Assembly: GCF_000974785.1 (NCBI RefSeq)
Contig: NZ_BBWV01000002.1
Location: 434,001 to 498,000 of the forward strand
Length of the DNA stretch: 64,000 bases
Source: Flavihumibacter petaseus NBRC 106054
Lineage (GTDB): Bacteria; Bacteroidota; Bacteroidia; Chitinophagales; Chitinophagaceae
Reading direction: 5' to 3'
Shown here in pieces: positions 8,994 through 18,039 of the stretch. Below the pieces are notes generated by a model that was not told the origin of the DNA, did not search any database, and was given only the letters and a program-made list of their open reading frames with translations. The first letter of the stretch is position 1, and every line of letters begins with the position of its first letter. The position numbers were made by a program, and so were the translations under genes.

Positions 8994-9512
8994 TTGAAAT
9001 ATTTGTTACTTATAACTTTCGTAATGATCTCTGGTTGTATTAGTAATTGTATAGATTGGAAGAAAAAAGCAGATAAAATTAATAGGGAGAGCCAGTTGTT
9101 GTTCTCAAATCAAAGGGAGGAGTTTGATGAATTGGCCCAATTAATCGATAGTCTGATTATAGTTGAGGCCAATTCTGTAAATTCCAAATCATATATCGGA
9201 TATACAATTGAGCGCGAAAATTATTCAGATGGAAAGGTTAATCGACAAAATGAACATCTGTCAAGACTTTTATCTGGTATAAAATATAAAGAACTCATTA
9301 TTGAATATAAAGTGCCCGGTGATTCTTTACCAATAGTAATATTATACCCAGGCAATTTAGACGATTTAAATACAGATGAAAATTGCCCGATTTTCAATGC
9401 GGAGCTGTTTTATAAACCAAACGTGAAAAGTTATGAAGTGGACAGCCCAAACTTCATATTCTTTAAATTGAGCAACAATTGGTTCATCAGATCAAGTGTG
9501 GCGACATTATGA
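8994..9512 (+). CDS. Putative lipoprotein of unknown function, AT-rich
   Basis: I do not recognise this 172-residue protein. From the TTG at 8994 it begins with a good lipoprotein signal (MKYLLLITFVMISGC, Cys15 as acceptor). No in-frame ATG lies upstream, and the next ATG at 9024 would destroy the signal, so TTG is the likely start. The rest is polar with no visible transmembrane segment. Its base composition is far more AT-rich than any neighbour, and it stands alone between structured non-coding DNA and the convergent PBP1A gene, which suggests horizontal acquisition. Confidence 0.65.
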   Translation: MKYLLLITFVMISGCISNCIDWKKKADKINRESQLLFSNQREEFDELAQLIDSLIIVEANSVNSKSYIGYTIERENYSDGKVNRQNEHLSRLLSGIKYKELIIEYKVPGDSLPIVILYPGNLDDLNTDENCPIFNAELFYKPNVKSYEVDSPNFIFFKLSNNWFIRSSVATL

Positions 9513-9795
9513 AAAGGTAAATTCCCGGTACTTCTATCGCTTCAGACCGCAAGCTTGGTATAGGCCGGGAGCAGGGTACGAAAAGATTTTATACAAGCTC
9601 CCTGAACACGTCCAACACCGACGACCACAGCTTCATTCCAGCACACATCCGGCCAGCTACCGGCCTGGAAACACTATCGCCGGAGTATAGAACAACGAAT
9701 GCCGCAATATATTAAACACTCTGATCAATACCCGGTTTTTGCCGGACCACAGTAACCCAACCCCAAACCCCAGACTACAAACCCCAAACCATTTC

Positions 9796-12210
9796 CTAGT
9801 TCTTATCCTTCTTCCCTCCAAATATCTTTCTCAAAAGTCCCTTCTTTTCCTTTTTGGGAGGCTCAACGGCAGGCGGTTTATCTCCGCCCTTTTTGTCGTC
9901 CTTTTTCTGATCCTTGTTGGCTTCCTTCAGTACATTCTGCTCTTCGTCGGACAGTTTGCTTTCAGGAGGAATGTTGGTGGTATCCGGTTCCATCATATAG
10001 TCACCGGCGCCGCCATTGCCCTGGTCTGCGCCTTCGGCGCCGGGTGGGGGCAACTGATCGATGATTGGTGTGTAGTCGTAGTTAAACTCCTTCCGGATGC
10101 TTTCAGGTTGCGTGAATCGGGCTTCGCGATCAATGCCCAGCGATTTGTCGGCATACACTTTCTGGAAGAAATACTCCCAGATCGGCATCGCCGCACGGCC
10201 GCCATAACCCAGGCCGCTTTCCAGCCGGATGAACCGGTCATCGCACCCGATCCAGGTACCACCCAGCAATTGCGGCGTAAAGCCGATGAACCATGCGTCA
10301 GCATTGTCATTGGTGGTTCCCGTTTTACCCGCCATTTCAGCTGCGCCCAATCTAGCCCGCAAACCTGCAGCCGTACCCACTTCCACCGGGCCAGCGAGCA
10401 TTTTGGTAGTGATATAGGCTGCAGACTCACTGATCACCTGGTTCATTTTTGTCTGAAAACTTTCCAGCACATTGCCGTTCCTGTCCTCAATGCGGGTGAT
10501 ATAAGTCGGCTGTACACTGAAGCCACGGTTGGCAAACATGGTGTAGCCATACAGCATTTCATACATGGAGAGATCAACAGCACCGAGACAGATGGAAGGG
10601 TAGGGCTCTATCGGGGTCTTGATATTGATGTTGTGCAGGAAGTCCACGAACTGTTTGGGGCCCACCTGCTTCATGATATAGGCAGTGGCGCAGTTCAGGG
10701 AATAGGTTAAAGCGCTGGCCATGGAAACCGTATTGCCTTTGCATTCTCCCTTTGCCGGAACCAGGCCGTAACCCGGAAAGTTCTGGGCAACATTCTCCAC
10801 CGGCGTTTCCGGTGTGAAACCCGCTTCTTCGAGCGCTTCACAATACAGGAAAGGTTTGATGGATGACCCTACCTGCCTTTTCGTGCCGATATTGACGTGA
10901 TCAAATTTGAAAGTCTTGAAATCAATTCCGCCCACCCAGGCTTTTACTTCTCCTGTAATCGGATCAGTTACCATAAAAGAAGTTTGCAGCATCTGGTGAT
11001 GATACCTGATCGAATCCATCGGCGTCATAATGGTATCCTTTTCACGCTTGGGATTCCAGGCAAATACCTTCATCGGTACTTTCTGGTTGAAACTGGCCTT
11101 AAGCGCAGCATCACTCATATTATCGTCCTTGCCGTTTTCCCACCTGTCACTGGCTTTCATGGCAGCGTCGAGTACATTGTCCCGTCCTTTCCACACGGTC
11201 CCTTTCTTAACGCTGTTCTGTGCACTTAGCACCTTTTGCAGCACCGGCATATGTCGGGCTACCGCTTCTTCCGCATACAGCTGCATACGAGGCACGATGG
11301 TGGTGTAGATCCGAAGGCCATCTTTGTAAATATCATATGGATCACCTGTACTGGGATTGTTGTGTTCCTTACACCATTTTTTGATGTCGTTCCGAACTAC
11401 TTCCCTGAGATAGGGAGCGAGGCCGGTGTTTTCATCCTGTTTCTTATAGTTGAGCACAATGGGATCCTTTTTCAGCTTGCTTGCTTCCGCAGCAGTGATG
11501 TAGTTGTTCTCCATCATCTTATTGATCACATGGTTCCTGCGGGCCAGTGCCGGCTTGGGGTTCCGGCGGGGGTTAAAGAGTGTCGGACCGTTTACCATGC
11601 CGACCAGGATTGCAGACTCTTCAACATTCAGGCGGTCGGGTTCCTTGCTGAAGAAGGTGAGTGATGCATTCCTGATGCCATATACGTTATCACTGAAGGG
11701 AACCACATTGAGGTACAATGCCAGGATCTCCTGCTTGGTGAAATTTCTTTCCAGTTTGATGGCAATAATCCATTCTTTCAGTTTCTGAATCATCCGGGTG
11801 ACCGGGTTTCTTGCCCGCTCATCAAACATGTTCAATGCCAGCTGCTGCGTAACAGTACTGCCTCCGCCTCTTGAACCCAGGAACAACAATGCCCGCAATA
11901 CGCCCTTGCCATCAATACCGGAGTGTTCGTAAAATCTTTCATCCTCAGTTGCGACCAGTGCGTTGATTACATGTTTGGAGATGTCTTTGTATTCTACGTT
12001 ACTCCTGTTGCCGCGTTCCCGGAAATACTTACCCATCAGGGTTCCGTCTGCAGCGTAGACCTCCGTTGCCTGCAGGATGGAAGGGTTTTCCAGTTCGCTG
12101 AGGGACGGGAGTTTTCCGAATACGCCAAGGTTGATCAGCAACAGCAGCAATGCAAATGCACCGATGCCAATAAAAAATAGTCTCCAAAATACGCGCGTGG
12201 CTTGTTTCAT
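9796..12210 (-). CDS. Class A penicillin-binding protein 1A (transglycosylase/transpeptidase)
   Basis: The 804-residue bifunctional peptidoglycan synthase has an N-terminal membrane anchor (residues about 10-30) and a GT51 glycosyltransferase domain with EDERFYEHSGID and GGSTVTQQLALN near residue 117. The penicillin-binding transpeptidase follows, with its three motifs in order: SSIK at about 448, SLN at about 504 and KTGTT at about 628. The C-terminal 60 residues are low-complexity and lysine-rich, probably cytoplasm-distal and disordered. It starts 15 bases after the SprE/PorW gene on the same strand, so the two are probably co-transcribed. Confidence 0.95.
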   Translation of the reverse strand: MKQATRVFWRLFFIGIGAFALLLLLINLGVFGKLPSLSELENPSILQATEVYAADGTLMGKYFRERGNRSNVEYKDISKHVINALVATEDERFYEHSGIDGKGVLRALLFLGSRGGGSTVTQQLALNMFDERARNPVTRMIQKLKEWIIAIKLERNFTKQEILALYLNVVPFSDNVYGIRNASLTFFSKEPDRLNVEESAILVGMVNGPTLFNPRRNPKPALARRNHVINKMMENNYITAAEASKLKKDPIVLNYKKQDENTGLAPYLREVVRNDIKKWCKEHNNPSTGDPYDIYKDGLRIYTTIVPRMQLYAEEAVARHMPVLQKVLSAQNSVKKGTVWKGRDNVLDAAMKASDRWENGKDDNMSDAALKASFNQKVPMKVFAWNPKREKDTIMTPMDSIRYHHQMLQTSFMVTDPITGEVKAWVGGIDFKTFKFDHVNIGTKRQVGSSIKPFLYCEALEEAGFTPETPVENVAQNFPGYGLVPAKGECKGNTVSMASALTYSLNCATAYIMKQVGPKQFVDFLHNINIKTPIEPYPSICLGAVDLSMYEMLYGYTMFANRGFSVQPTYITRIEDRNGNVLESFQTKMNQVISESAAYITTKMLAGPVEVGTAAGLRARLGAAEMAGKTGTTNDNADAWFIGFTPQLLGGTWIGCDDRFIRLESGLGYGGRAAMPIWEYFFQKVYADKSLGIDREARFTQPESIRKEFNYDYTPIIDQLPPPGAEGADQGNGGAGDYMMEPDTTNIPPESKLSDEEQNVLKEANKDQKKDDKKGGDKPPAVEPPKKEKKGLLRKIFGGKKDKN

Positions 12211-12225
12211 ATGATTCGTCTGGTA

Positions 12226-15210
12226 TTATAGATCTGGGAACAACTGTTGAAGGAATTTCCGGTAGCCCGGCAGGTCTTTGCTGGACATCAGCAGGTCCAT
12301 ATTGTCTTCCGCTACCGGTATAAAATAATACTTGTCAGCCTTGAGCCACGGTATGATCTCGCGGTTGGCGATCTCTTTGGCTTTTTTGATATAATCGACC
12401 GCTGCCTGTTCGTTGGCCAGACCTTTGATGGCAACCATCTTCACTTTGTCGTTAAGGCTTACCACCGTTACGTTCATCGGTGTGTTGTAATATTTCTCCT
12501 TGTTGTATCGGTCGAATGCATTCCTTGTTTCGTTCACATAAACCGGATCAACATCTTCCAGTATGATGGAAACGAAATGCGGTTGCTGGGCATGCCTGCT
12601 GAATTGCGTACCGGCAGGTGGTTTCGGTGCTTCTTTTTTCAGTCGTGTGCTGTCGGATACCGGCAGGTCTTTTACGATGCCGGGTACCTTGCCGGCCTTC
12701 GCTTCCGGTTCACGGATAACTGGTTCAGGAACTACAGGCGGCACTGCTTTCTGTTCTTCTACTTTCACAGGTTCTTCAACAGGGAGGGCAACACTGTCCT
12801 CTGCCGGTCTTTCAATCTGCAGGTTATTCAGGTATTGTTCGATCTCGGCGCGCCTGCTGAGCACACTGATCAGGTTGGTCGCCCTTTCTGCCAGGGGATG
12901 ATCCGGGAACTGTGTGGCGAGCTGTCCCAGGGTTTGAATGGCGAGGCTGTCCTGCCGCACTTTCATGTAATAGATGGATTCTATATAGAGCAACTGCGGC
13001 GTCCAGTGATGTACACCAAACACACTGTCTGCTGCACGTTTTGCATCAACAGCTTCCGTAAACTGACCGCTGAGGAACATGTTGTAGATCTCTTCGTAGC
13101 GGGCGGTTGCCTGCCTCACCTGGGTGCTGTCTGATTCCTGAACGGCTTTCGGATCCACGGCAAGATGGGCCTGCCGGCTATCCGGGAAATCTTTCAGCAG
13201 TTTTGCCTTGAGCTGCGCCATCTGATCGGTCTTTCCGAGGTATTGATAGCAGATATACAGGTTGTACAGGATCTCCGCTTCATTTTCGTTATTCGGGAAT
13301 TTTTCGAGGATTGTCTCATAGGCTTTTGCTGCGCCGGCATAATCCTCCAGCTTTTGCTGCAGGGTCATCCCCAGCAGGAATTGTGCACGGCGGATAGAGT
13401 CGTTGGAAACCTGCATCTGCTCGGGTGTCAGCGGAATCGGAGCCAGTAGTTTTTCCAGGCTCAGCTCATTTCCGCCTTCCGCTTCCTGACCTGTGACGCC
13501 GGCTTCGGGAACCTGCTGTGCGGGTTCCAGGTTGCTTGCACTGCTGCTGCGCCGCCAGTTGTCGGTATTCGGCCGGTTGCCCCATTTCTGCCGGAACTCT
13601 GTAAAGCCGCGCGACTTCAGGGAGTTGTTGTAGAAGTACCATTCGCCTGCATTAAAGGTGTTGAAGAGGTCAGTGGGTACTGAACTGGCATTGGGCAACA
13701 ATACGGGTCCTCCTACCTGGGGTAACGATTCTTCTTCTTTCAACCCCTGTTGTTTACGCAAAGCCTTGAGTTGTTTTTTCAGGAATGCAGTACGGTCGGC
13801 TTCCGGCATGGCGGCAAGGCGTTGTAGACTGTCCTGCCGCTGGAGTACATAAAGCTGTTCCGTTACCAGGCCCAGTACTGCTTTCCGGTTTTCCAGGTTT
13901 TGTCCATCGGCTTCCGGCAACTGGTTGGTCTCAACACTGTCATAAAACATTTTGGCATTGAGGTATTGCTGCTGTTCGAAAGCCAGGTCGCCGAGCATCA
14001 GGTAAGATTTTGTTTTCTGCTCCGGGTTGTTAAAGCTGTATTTCACGCTTTTCAACAAGTGTCCCTGTGCCTCAGGTAGTTTTTCCCTGCGCAGGTCGAT
14101 TCTTGCGATTGTATAATAAATCAGGTCGCGGTAATTGGTATAGCGTTCCTTTTTTGCCATTTTTTCAAGCGCGGCCACAGCGGCCTGCCAGTCAACTTCG
14201 TTGATGTTGTCGAATTGCTGGGTGGATTGCAATTGTGCGGCCACTTCCAGTACCGGGTTGAGGGTATGTTTTATGGCGCGGGCGAAAGCATCTTTGGCTG
14301 CTGCGCGGTTGCCGGAAAGACCGTAAAGCTGGCCAAGGAGGTATTCCCAGCGTGACAATTCGTTTTTATCAGCGGCCTGGGGGAGCGCTTTTTCGAGGTA
14401 CCAGGCAGCGCTGTCGTATTGTGGCCGGTTATAGAAGTAATATGCCGTCACTTCCGCGAGGGCCGGTTGCAACCTATTGGGAAAAGTCGGATCATGCTGA
14501 AGTGTCTGGATCAGGGTTCCCGCAGCCGCCATATTTCCCTGTGTAATATAGGTGCGGATCAGCCAGATCAATCCATCATTGCGGCTGGGCGGCTCGGAAA
14601 AAACACGCTGGGGGAGGTTCCGTTTCTCTTCTGTAGATACCTGCATGGCATTTCCGCCCTCATTGGCGTTGGAAGCGATATAAAGGTCATAGCCATCGGC
14701 ATCTTTCGGTGCAAAGGCATAGTTCATGTAATGAAAAGTCATATAGGCGGAATCCAGCTGGTTCCTGTAATAATAGGCCTGCCCCATAAGCAGGTACAGG
14801 TTGTCCATCCAGTTGCTTCTCAGGTCATGAAGGAGAATACCGGCATTTACTTTATAGATAACCGAATCAAGTTCAATTTTCTGTGTGGAAGTGGCTTCCA
14901 GGCTGTAGTTATAAAAAGGCAATAATTCTGTGTACCGGTCAATATGTTGCGCTTTGGCATCGTTGACGACCTTCTCCAGTTTGGCTTCAGCGTTAAAGGC
15001 GTAGTTGTAGTGGGTGTAGGTGTTCTGGAAAAAACGACGGGTAACCGTAAATCTCTTTTCTCCCGTTTTTTCTGCCCGCAGGGTACGATTCTCGTACTTG
15101 GCAGGTTTTTTAAGGTCAGGGTCCAGCGTTGGCTGCCCCCAACCGGTGAAAAAACAGGTAAGGCAGAATATTAAACAAACGATATATCTGTTACCCTGGC
15201 GTTTGGTCAT
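12226..15210 (-). CDS. Type IX secretion system periplasmic TPR protein SprE/PorW
   Basis: The 994-residue secreted protein starts with a hydrophobic signal and then shows the family-specific region KKPAKYENRTLRAEKTGEK and RRFFQNTYTHYNYAFNA. It continues with many tetratricopeptide helices (TYITQGNMAAAGTLIQ, GQLYGLSGNRAAAKDAF and others) and ends with a repeat-like C-terminal domain after a proline-rich linker at about 800-870. SprE in Flavobacterium johnsoniae and PorW in Porphyromonas are needed for type IX secretion and gliding. The canonical members are lipoproteins; here the signal has cysteines but no standard lipobox, so anchoring is uncertain. Other T9SS genes are not in the window. 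Confidence 0.85.
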   Translation of the reverse strand: MTKRQGNRYIVCLIFCLTCFFTGWGQPTLDPDLKKPAKYENRTLRAEKTGEKRFTVTRRFFQNTYTHYNYAFNAEAKLEKVVNDAKAQHIDRYTELLPFYNYSLEATSTQKIELDSVIYKVNAGILLHDLRSNWMDNLYLLMGQAYYYRNQLDSAYMTFHYMNYAFAPKDADGYDLYIASNANEGGNAMQVSTEEKRNLPQRVFSEPPSRNDGLIWLIRTYITQGNMAAAGTLIQTLQHDPTFPNRLQPALAEVTAYYFYNRPQYDSAAWYLEKALPQAADKNELSRWEYLLGQLYGLSGNRAAAKDAFARAIKHTLNPVLEVAAQLQSTQQFDNINEVDWQAAVAALEKMAKKERYTNYRDLIYYTIARIDLRREKLPEAQGHLLKSVKYSFNNPEQKTKSYLMLGDLAFEQQQYLNAKMFYDSVETNQLPEADGQNLENRKAVLGLVTEQLYVLQRQDSLQRLAAMPEADRTAFLKKQLKALRKQQGLKEEESLPQVGGPVLLPNASSVPTDLFNTFNAGEWYFYNNSLKSRGFTEFRQKWGNRPNTDNWRRSSSASNLEPAQQVPEAGVTGQEAEGGNELSLEKLLAPIPLTPEQMQVSNDSIRRAQFLLGMTLQQKLEDYAGAAKAYETILEKFPNNENEAEILYNLYICYQYLGKTDQMAQLKAKLLKDFPDSRQAHLAVDPKAVQESDSTQVRQATARYEEIYNMFLSGQFTEAVDAKRAADSVFGVHHWTPQLLYIESIYYMKVRQDSLAIQTLGQLATQFPDHPLAERATNLISVLSRRAEIEQYLNNLQIERPAEDSVALPVEEPVKVEEQKAVPPVVPEPVIREPEAKAGKVPGIVKDLPVSDSTRLKKEAPKPPAGTQFSRHAQQPHFVSIILEDVDPVYVNETRNAFDRYNKEKYYNTPMNVTVVSLNDKVKMVAIKGLANEQAAVDYIKKAKEIANREIIPWLKADKYYFIPVAEDNMDLLMSSKDLPGYRKFLQQLFPDL

Positions 15211-15331
15211 CGGCGCAAACTAAATGGATTAAAACTACCGTGCAAGAAATTTATTTTAAAGTTATCCAATTTTTTTGGCCCGGATTTTATGTAAGTTGTG
15301 GACCTCATTCTGAAATAAGTGAACAATTTTA

Positions 15332-15727
15332 ATGCCTGAAAGCAATACAGATACCACCTTTAAGCGTTTACGTAACCGGTACCGGCTGGTAGTGATGAAT
15401 GACGACAGTTATGAGGAGGTGGTTACCTTCAAATTATCGCGGTTGAGTGTATATATCGGGCTGAGTACCATATTTGTAGTGTTGACCAGTCTTACTGTGG
15501 CATTGATTGTTTTCACCCCCCTGAAGCTTTATATCCCTGGTTACGGGTCTGTAAGTGCGACAAGGGAACTCCGGCAGCTCAAAATGCGGACGGATTCACT
15601 GGAACAGGCGATGGAGTTCAAAGACAAGTACCTGCAAAGCATCAAGAGCGTTTTACAGGGAGATGCGACCGTTAAACTGGATACCACCTCCCTCAATATA
15701 CCGGCAACGGAAACGACCACTGATTAA
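15332..15727 (+). CDS. Short bitopic membrane protein upstream of bactofilin
   Basis: The 131-residue protein has a cytoplasmic basic N-terminus (RLRNRYRLVVMNDDSYEE), one transmembrane helix at about residues 38-60, then FTPLKLYIPGYGS and a short coiled coil (RELRQLKMRTDSLEQAM). It resembles, from memory, the N-terminal part of the membrane-anchored M23 peptidases often encoded before bactofilin in this phylum, but the peptidase domain is absent and the frame ends with a stop. It starts 10 bases before bactofilin. The function is unknown; a scaffold linking bactofilin polymers to the membrane is possible. Confidence 0.75.
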   Translation: MPESNTDTTFKRLRNRYRLVVMNDDSYEEVVTFKLSRLSVYIGLSTIFVVLTSLTVALIVFTPLKLYIPGYGSVSATRELRQLKMRTDSLEQAMEFKDKYLQSIKSVLQGDATVKLDTTSLNIPATETTTD

Positions 15728-15737
15728 ATCCATTACT

Positions 15738-16160
15738 ATGTTCAACGGAAAATCCAAATCTGAATTTGCTACTGAGACAACGGGCAACAGCACCAGCCTT
15801 ATTGGAAGCGGTACCACCCTGAAAGGCGATCTGTCCAGCAATGGCGACATGCGCATTGATGGTACCCTTATCGGAAACGTGATCAGCACGGCCAAAGTGG
15901 TGATTGGCGCCAATGGGGTGGTAGAAGGTGATATCATCGGCCAGCAGGCGGATATCATGGGCAAAGTTACCGGCACCATCAAAGTAAAGGAACTGCTTCA
16001 GCTGAAGGCATCCGGTATTGTGAATGGCAATATTCACGCCGGCAAACTGCAGATCGAACCTGCTGCTACCTTCAATGGAGCGTGCCATATGGGAACCCCG
16101 GTAGAAATTGCCGAGGCACCCAAAATGAATGATAAGCAAAAAGACTCCAAGGCAGCCTGA
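15738..16160 (+). CDS. Bactofilin family cytoskeletal protein
   Basis: This 140-residue protein has the bactofilin core of about 100 residues (SLIGSGTTLKGDLSSNGD, RIDGTLIGNV, GDIIGQQADIMGKVTG), a right-handed beta-helix that polymerises without nucleotide. Flexible tails flank it. Bactofilins organise cell-wall enzymes and cell shape. The frame is open further upstream, but ATG 15738 starts right after the previous gene and matches the family N-terminus. The last 32 bases overlap the start of the AtpZ/AtpI-like gene, which indicates a translationally coupled operon. Confidence 0.93.
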   Translation: MFNGKSKSEFATETTGNSTSLIGSGTTLKGDLSSNGDMRIDGTLIGNVISTAKVVIGANGVVEGDIIGQQADIMGKVTGTIKVKELLQLKASGIVNGNIHAGKLQIEPAATFNGACHMGTPVEIAEAPKMNDKQKDSKAA

Positions 16161-16380
16161 GGATAGCAACAGCTGGACGCGATGGCTTGGCCTGGGCGCC
16201 CGATTCGTTGCTGTAATCACGCTTTCCCTGTTAGCCGGTTCCTGGCTGGACAAACGGCTGGGTACCGGCATGCCCCTATTGATTTGGATATTACCTTTGT
16301 GCCTGATCGCTGTCACCCTGTATCAGCTGGTGAAAGAAACAGCACGTCGCAATAATGGAAATAAAGACTCCGGCGCGTAA
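16129..16380 (+). CDS. AtpZ/AtpI family membrane protein
   Basis: An 83-residue protein with two transmembrane helices (about 21-38 and 48-64) separated by the short SWLDKRLGTGMP turn characteristic of the AtpZ/AtpI family. These proteins are encoded at the head of F1Fo-ATP synthase operons and help ring assembly or magnesium supply. Here it overlaps the bactofilin 3' end by 32 bases and the next membrane protein by 26 bases, but the ATP synthase genes themselves do not follow. Confidence 0.8.
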   Translation: MISKKTPRQPEDSNSWTRWLGLGARFVAVITLSLLAGSWLDKRLGTGMPLLIWILPLCLIAVTLYQLVKETARRNNGNKDSGA

Positions 16381-16750
16381 AACTGCCCTGCTCCCCCTGA
16401 TTGTTATTTTTTTACTGGTTAATGTAGTCCTGATGATCTGGAACAAACGACTCACTGCCATGGGGGTAGATGTTCCGGTATTGCAGGTTGGTAACCTGGT
16501 GCTATTCCTGCTATTCCTGCTTTCCGGCCTCATGTACCGGGGTTCTTCCAACACTACACAGGCATTTCTCCGCCCGGTATATGGCGGCATGATGTTAAAA
16601 CTGTTCGGAGGCGTTATTGCCGCATTTATATACATATATGTAATGCGGGAAAAAGTGAATAAACCCGCATTATTCGGTTGCATGTTCCTGTATGTGTTGT
16701 ACAGTGCGCTGGAATTGCGCACGCTACTGAAAAAGAACCCGGCTCACTGA
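16355..16750 (+). CDS. Four-helix membrane protein, ATP synthase-accessory-like
   Basis: A 131-residue protein with four predicted hydrophobic helices (about 12-30, 44-60, 74-94 and 103-118). The gene overlaps the AtpZ/AtpI-like gene by 26 bases. In many Bacteroidota a small four-helix protein occupies this position between AtpI and atpB, which suggests an AtpI-like accessory role; this rests on context and topology, not on a clear motif. The SprT-like gene starts 3 bases after its stop. Confidence 0.7.
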   Translation: MEIKTPARKTALLPLIVIFLLVNVVLMIWNKRLTAMGVDVPVLQVGNLVLFLLFLLSGLMYRGSSNTTQAFLRPVYGGMMLKLFGGVIAAFIYIYVMREKVNKPALFGCMFLYVLYSALELRTLLKKNPAH

Positions 16751-16752
16751 CG

Positions 16753-17373
16753 ATGCCCAAGAAAGAATACCCACTCCAGCAATTGGAACATTTTTTACCG
16801 GCCGGTGCTTTCCAGAAAGTGGTCGTCTACCTCCATCATTACAGGGTGCACCTCAGCATTACCCGTGAACGGAAAAGTCTGCTTGGGGATTACCGCCATG
16901 CGCACAAGAATGAGCATCACCGGATCAGTGTGAACGGCAATCTGAATCCCTATGCCTTTCTGATTACCCTGGTGCACGAGCTGGCCCACCTGCTCACCTT
17001 TGAGAAATATGGCCACCGCGTAATGGCACATGGCCAGGAGTGGAAAGCGCTGTATAAACTGTTGCTTCAGGATTTTCTTGGCCGGAATATTTTTCCTGCC
17101 GATGTGGAAGCGGCTCTTTTCAAAAGTCTCCATAACCTGCCGGCCAGCAGCTGCGCTGATGAACCACTTATGCGTGTGTTGCGGAACCATGACCATCCTG
17201 CGGAGCGGTCAACCCTGGTGGAAGAATTACCGGAAGGGACATTGTTTTCTATTGCGGGCGGACGCATCTTCCGAAAGGGAAAAAAGTTACGAAAACGTTA
17301 CCAGTGCAAAGAAGTGGCGACGGGAAAACTGTATCTCTTCAGCGGACTTTATGAGGTGGAGCTGGCTTCCTGA
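16753..17373 (+). CDS. SprT-like zinc metalloprotease domain protein
   Basis: The 206-residue protein has the SprT-like HELAH zinc motif at about residues 76-80, followed by GHRVMAHGQEWK, whose second histidine is the expected third ligand. The C-terminal part (RIFRKGKKLRKRYQCKEV) resembles a degraded zinc-ribbon with few cysteines. The SprT family includes the DNA-protein crosslink protease Spartan; the bacterial role is undefined. ATG 16753 is preferred over a longer frame from 16678, which lies inside the previous gene. Its 3' end overlaps the convergent GNAT gene by 25 bases. Confidence 0.85.
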   Translation: MPKKEYPLQQLEHFLPAGAFQKVVVYLHHYRVHLSITRERKSLLGDYRHAHKNEHHRISVNGNLNPYAFLITLVHELAHLLTFEKYGHRVMAHGQEWKALYKLLLQDFLGRNIFPADVEAALFKSLHNLPASSCADEPLMRVLRNHDHPAERSTLVEELPEGTLFSIAGGRIFRKGKKLRKRYQCKEVATGKLYLFSGLYEVELAS

Positions 17374-17861
17374 TCATCCAGGTTTTTAAGCATCCATAGT
17401 CCACATCCGAAATGACCGGAGTTGCCCATTGGTGCCTTCAGGTACCTGAAACCGAATTTCTCGTACATGGACAGTGCCTTTTTCAATTCGGGCATGGTTT
17501 CAAGGTAAACTTCCCGGTATCCCAGCATGGAGGCTTCTTTAAGGCAATGGGTAACCAGCGTACCACCGGTTCCCTTTCCCCTGGCAGCAGGGGTGAGGTA
17601 CATCTTGACCAATTCACAGCAACCTTCCGGCAAGCTTTCTGTCGGGAAGATGCCTGCACCGCCCAGAAGACGTCCATCGGGCTCCTCGGCAACAAAATAA
17701 GCGCTGCGGGGTTGCCGGAAAAGTTCAAACAGATGATCAGTAGTGGGATCAAAGTAGACAGTGCCGGGTTTATCGGCACCGAATTCAGCCAGTGCTGCAC
17801 GGATGATCCCGGCTAGCACTGCATTATCTTCCGGAAGAATGGGCCTGACGCGTAAACTCAT
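17349..17861 (-). CDS. GNAT family N-acetyltransferase
   Basis: The 170-residue protein has a complete GNAT fold: the acetyl-CoA pyrophosphate loop RGKGTGG after the beta4 strand (VKMYLTP) at about residues 87-100, and a MYEKFGFRYL alpha4 motif. The substrate is unknown. It is the last gene of the minus-strand amidoligase cluster, 16 bases after the small membrane peptide. GNAT enzymes are frequent in such clusters, so an N-acyl or N-acetyl modification of the product is possible (inference). Confidence 0.88.
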   Translation of the reverse strand: MSLRVRPILPEDNAVLAGIIRAALAEFGADKPGTVYFDPTTDHLFELFRQPRSAYFVAEEPDGRLLGGAGIFPTESLPEGCCELVKMYLTPAARGKGTGGTLVTHCLKEASMLGYREVYLETMPELKKALSMYEKFGFRYLKAPMGNSGHFGCGLWMLKNLDDQEASSTS

Positions 17862-17877
17862 GGCCCAAATCTAATGA

Positions 17878-17964
17878 TCAGGCTAATACGAGGGCAAATA
17901 CTGAATAAAATACCACCAGCGAGGTGAGTATGGCGGCGAGAAATACTCTATCTACGTTTTTCAT
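17878..17964 (-). CDS. 28-residue single-span membrane peptide
   Basis: A short frame encodes MKNVDRVFLAAILTSLVV followed by ten more residues and a TGA stop. It has a basic start and one hydrophobic helix. An AAAAGG sequence sits seven bases before the ATG, unusual in this phylum where such sites are rare, and supports real translation. It lies between the cupin gene and the GNAT gene on the same strand. Function unknown; it could regulate or anchor a neighbouring enzyme. I cannot assign it to a named family. Confidence 0.5.
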   Translation of the reverse strand: MKNVDRVFLAAILTSLVVFYSVFALVLA

Positions 17965-18039
17965 AAATGGACCTTTTGCGAATAACGTGCCAAACCCCCG
18001 TTATGGTATGTAGCGAAAGCTTAATATTTTGATTGTCAG

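Noticed and set aside
9521-9715. Open frame without start codon after the AT-rich lipoprotein
   Set aside because: Its residues look plausible, but it has no start and no recognisable domain; at most a gene remnant.
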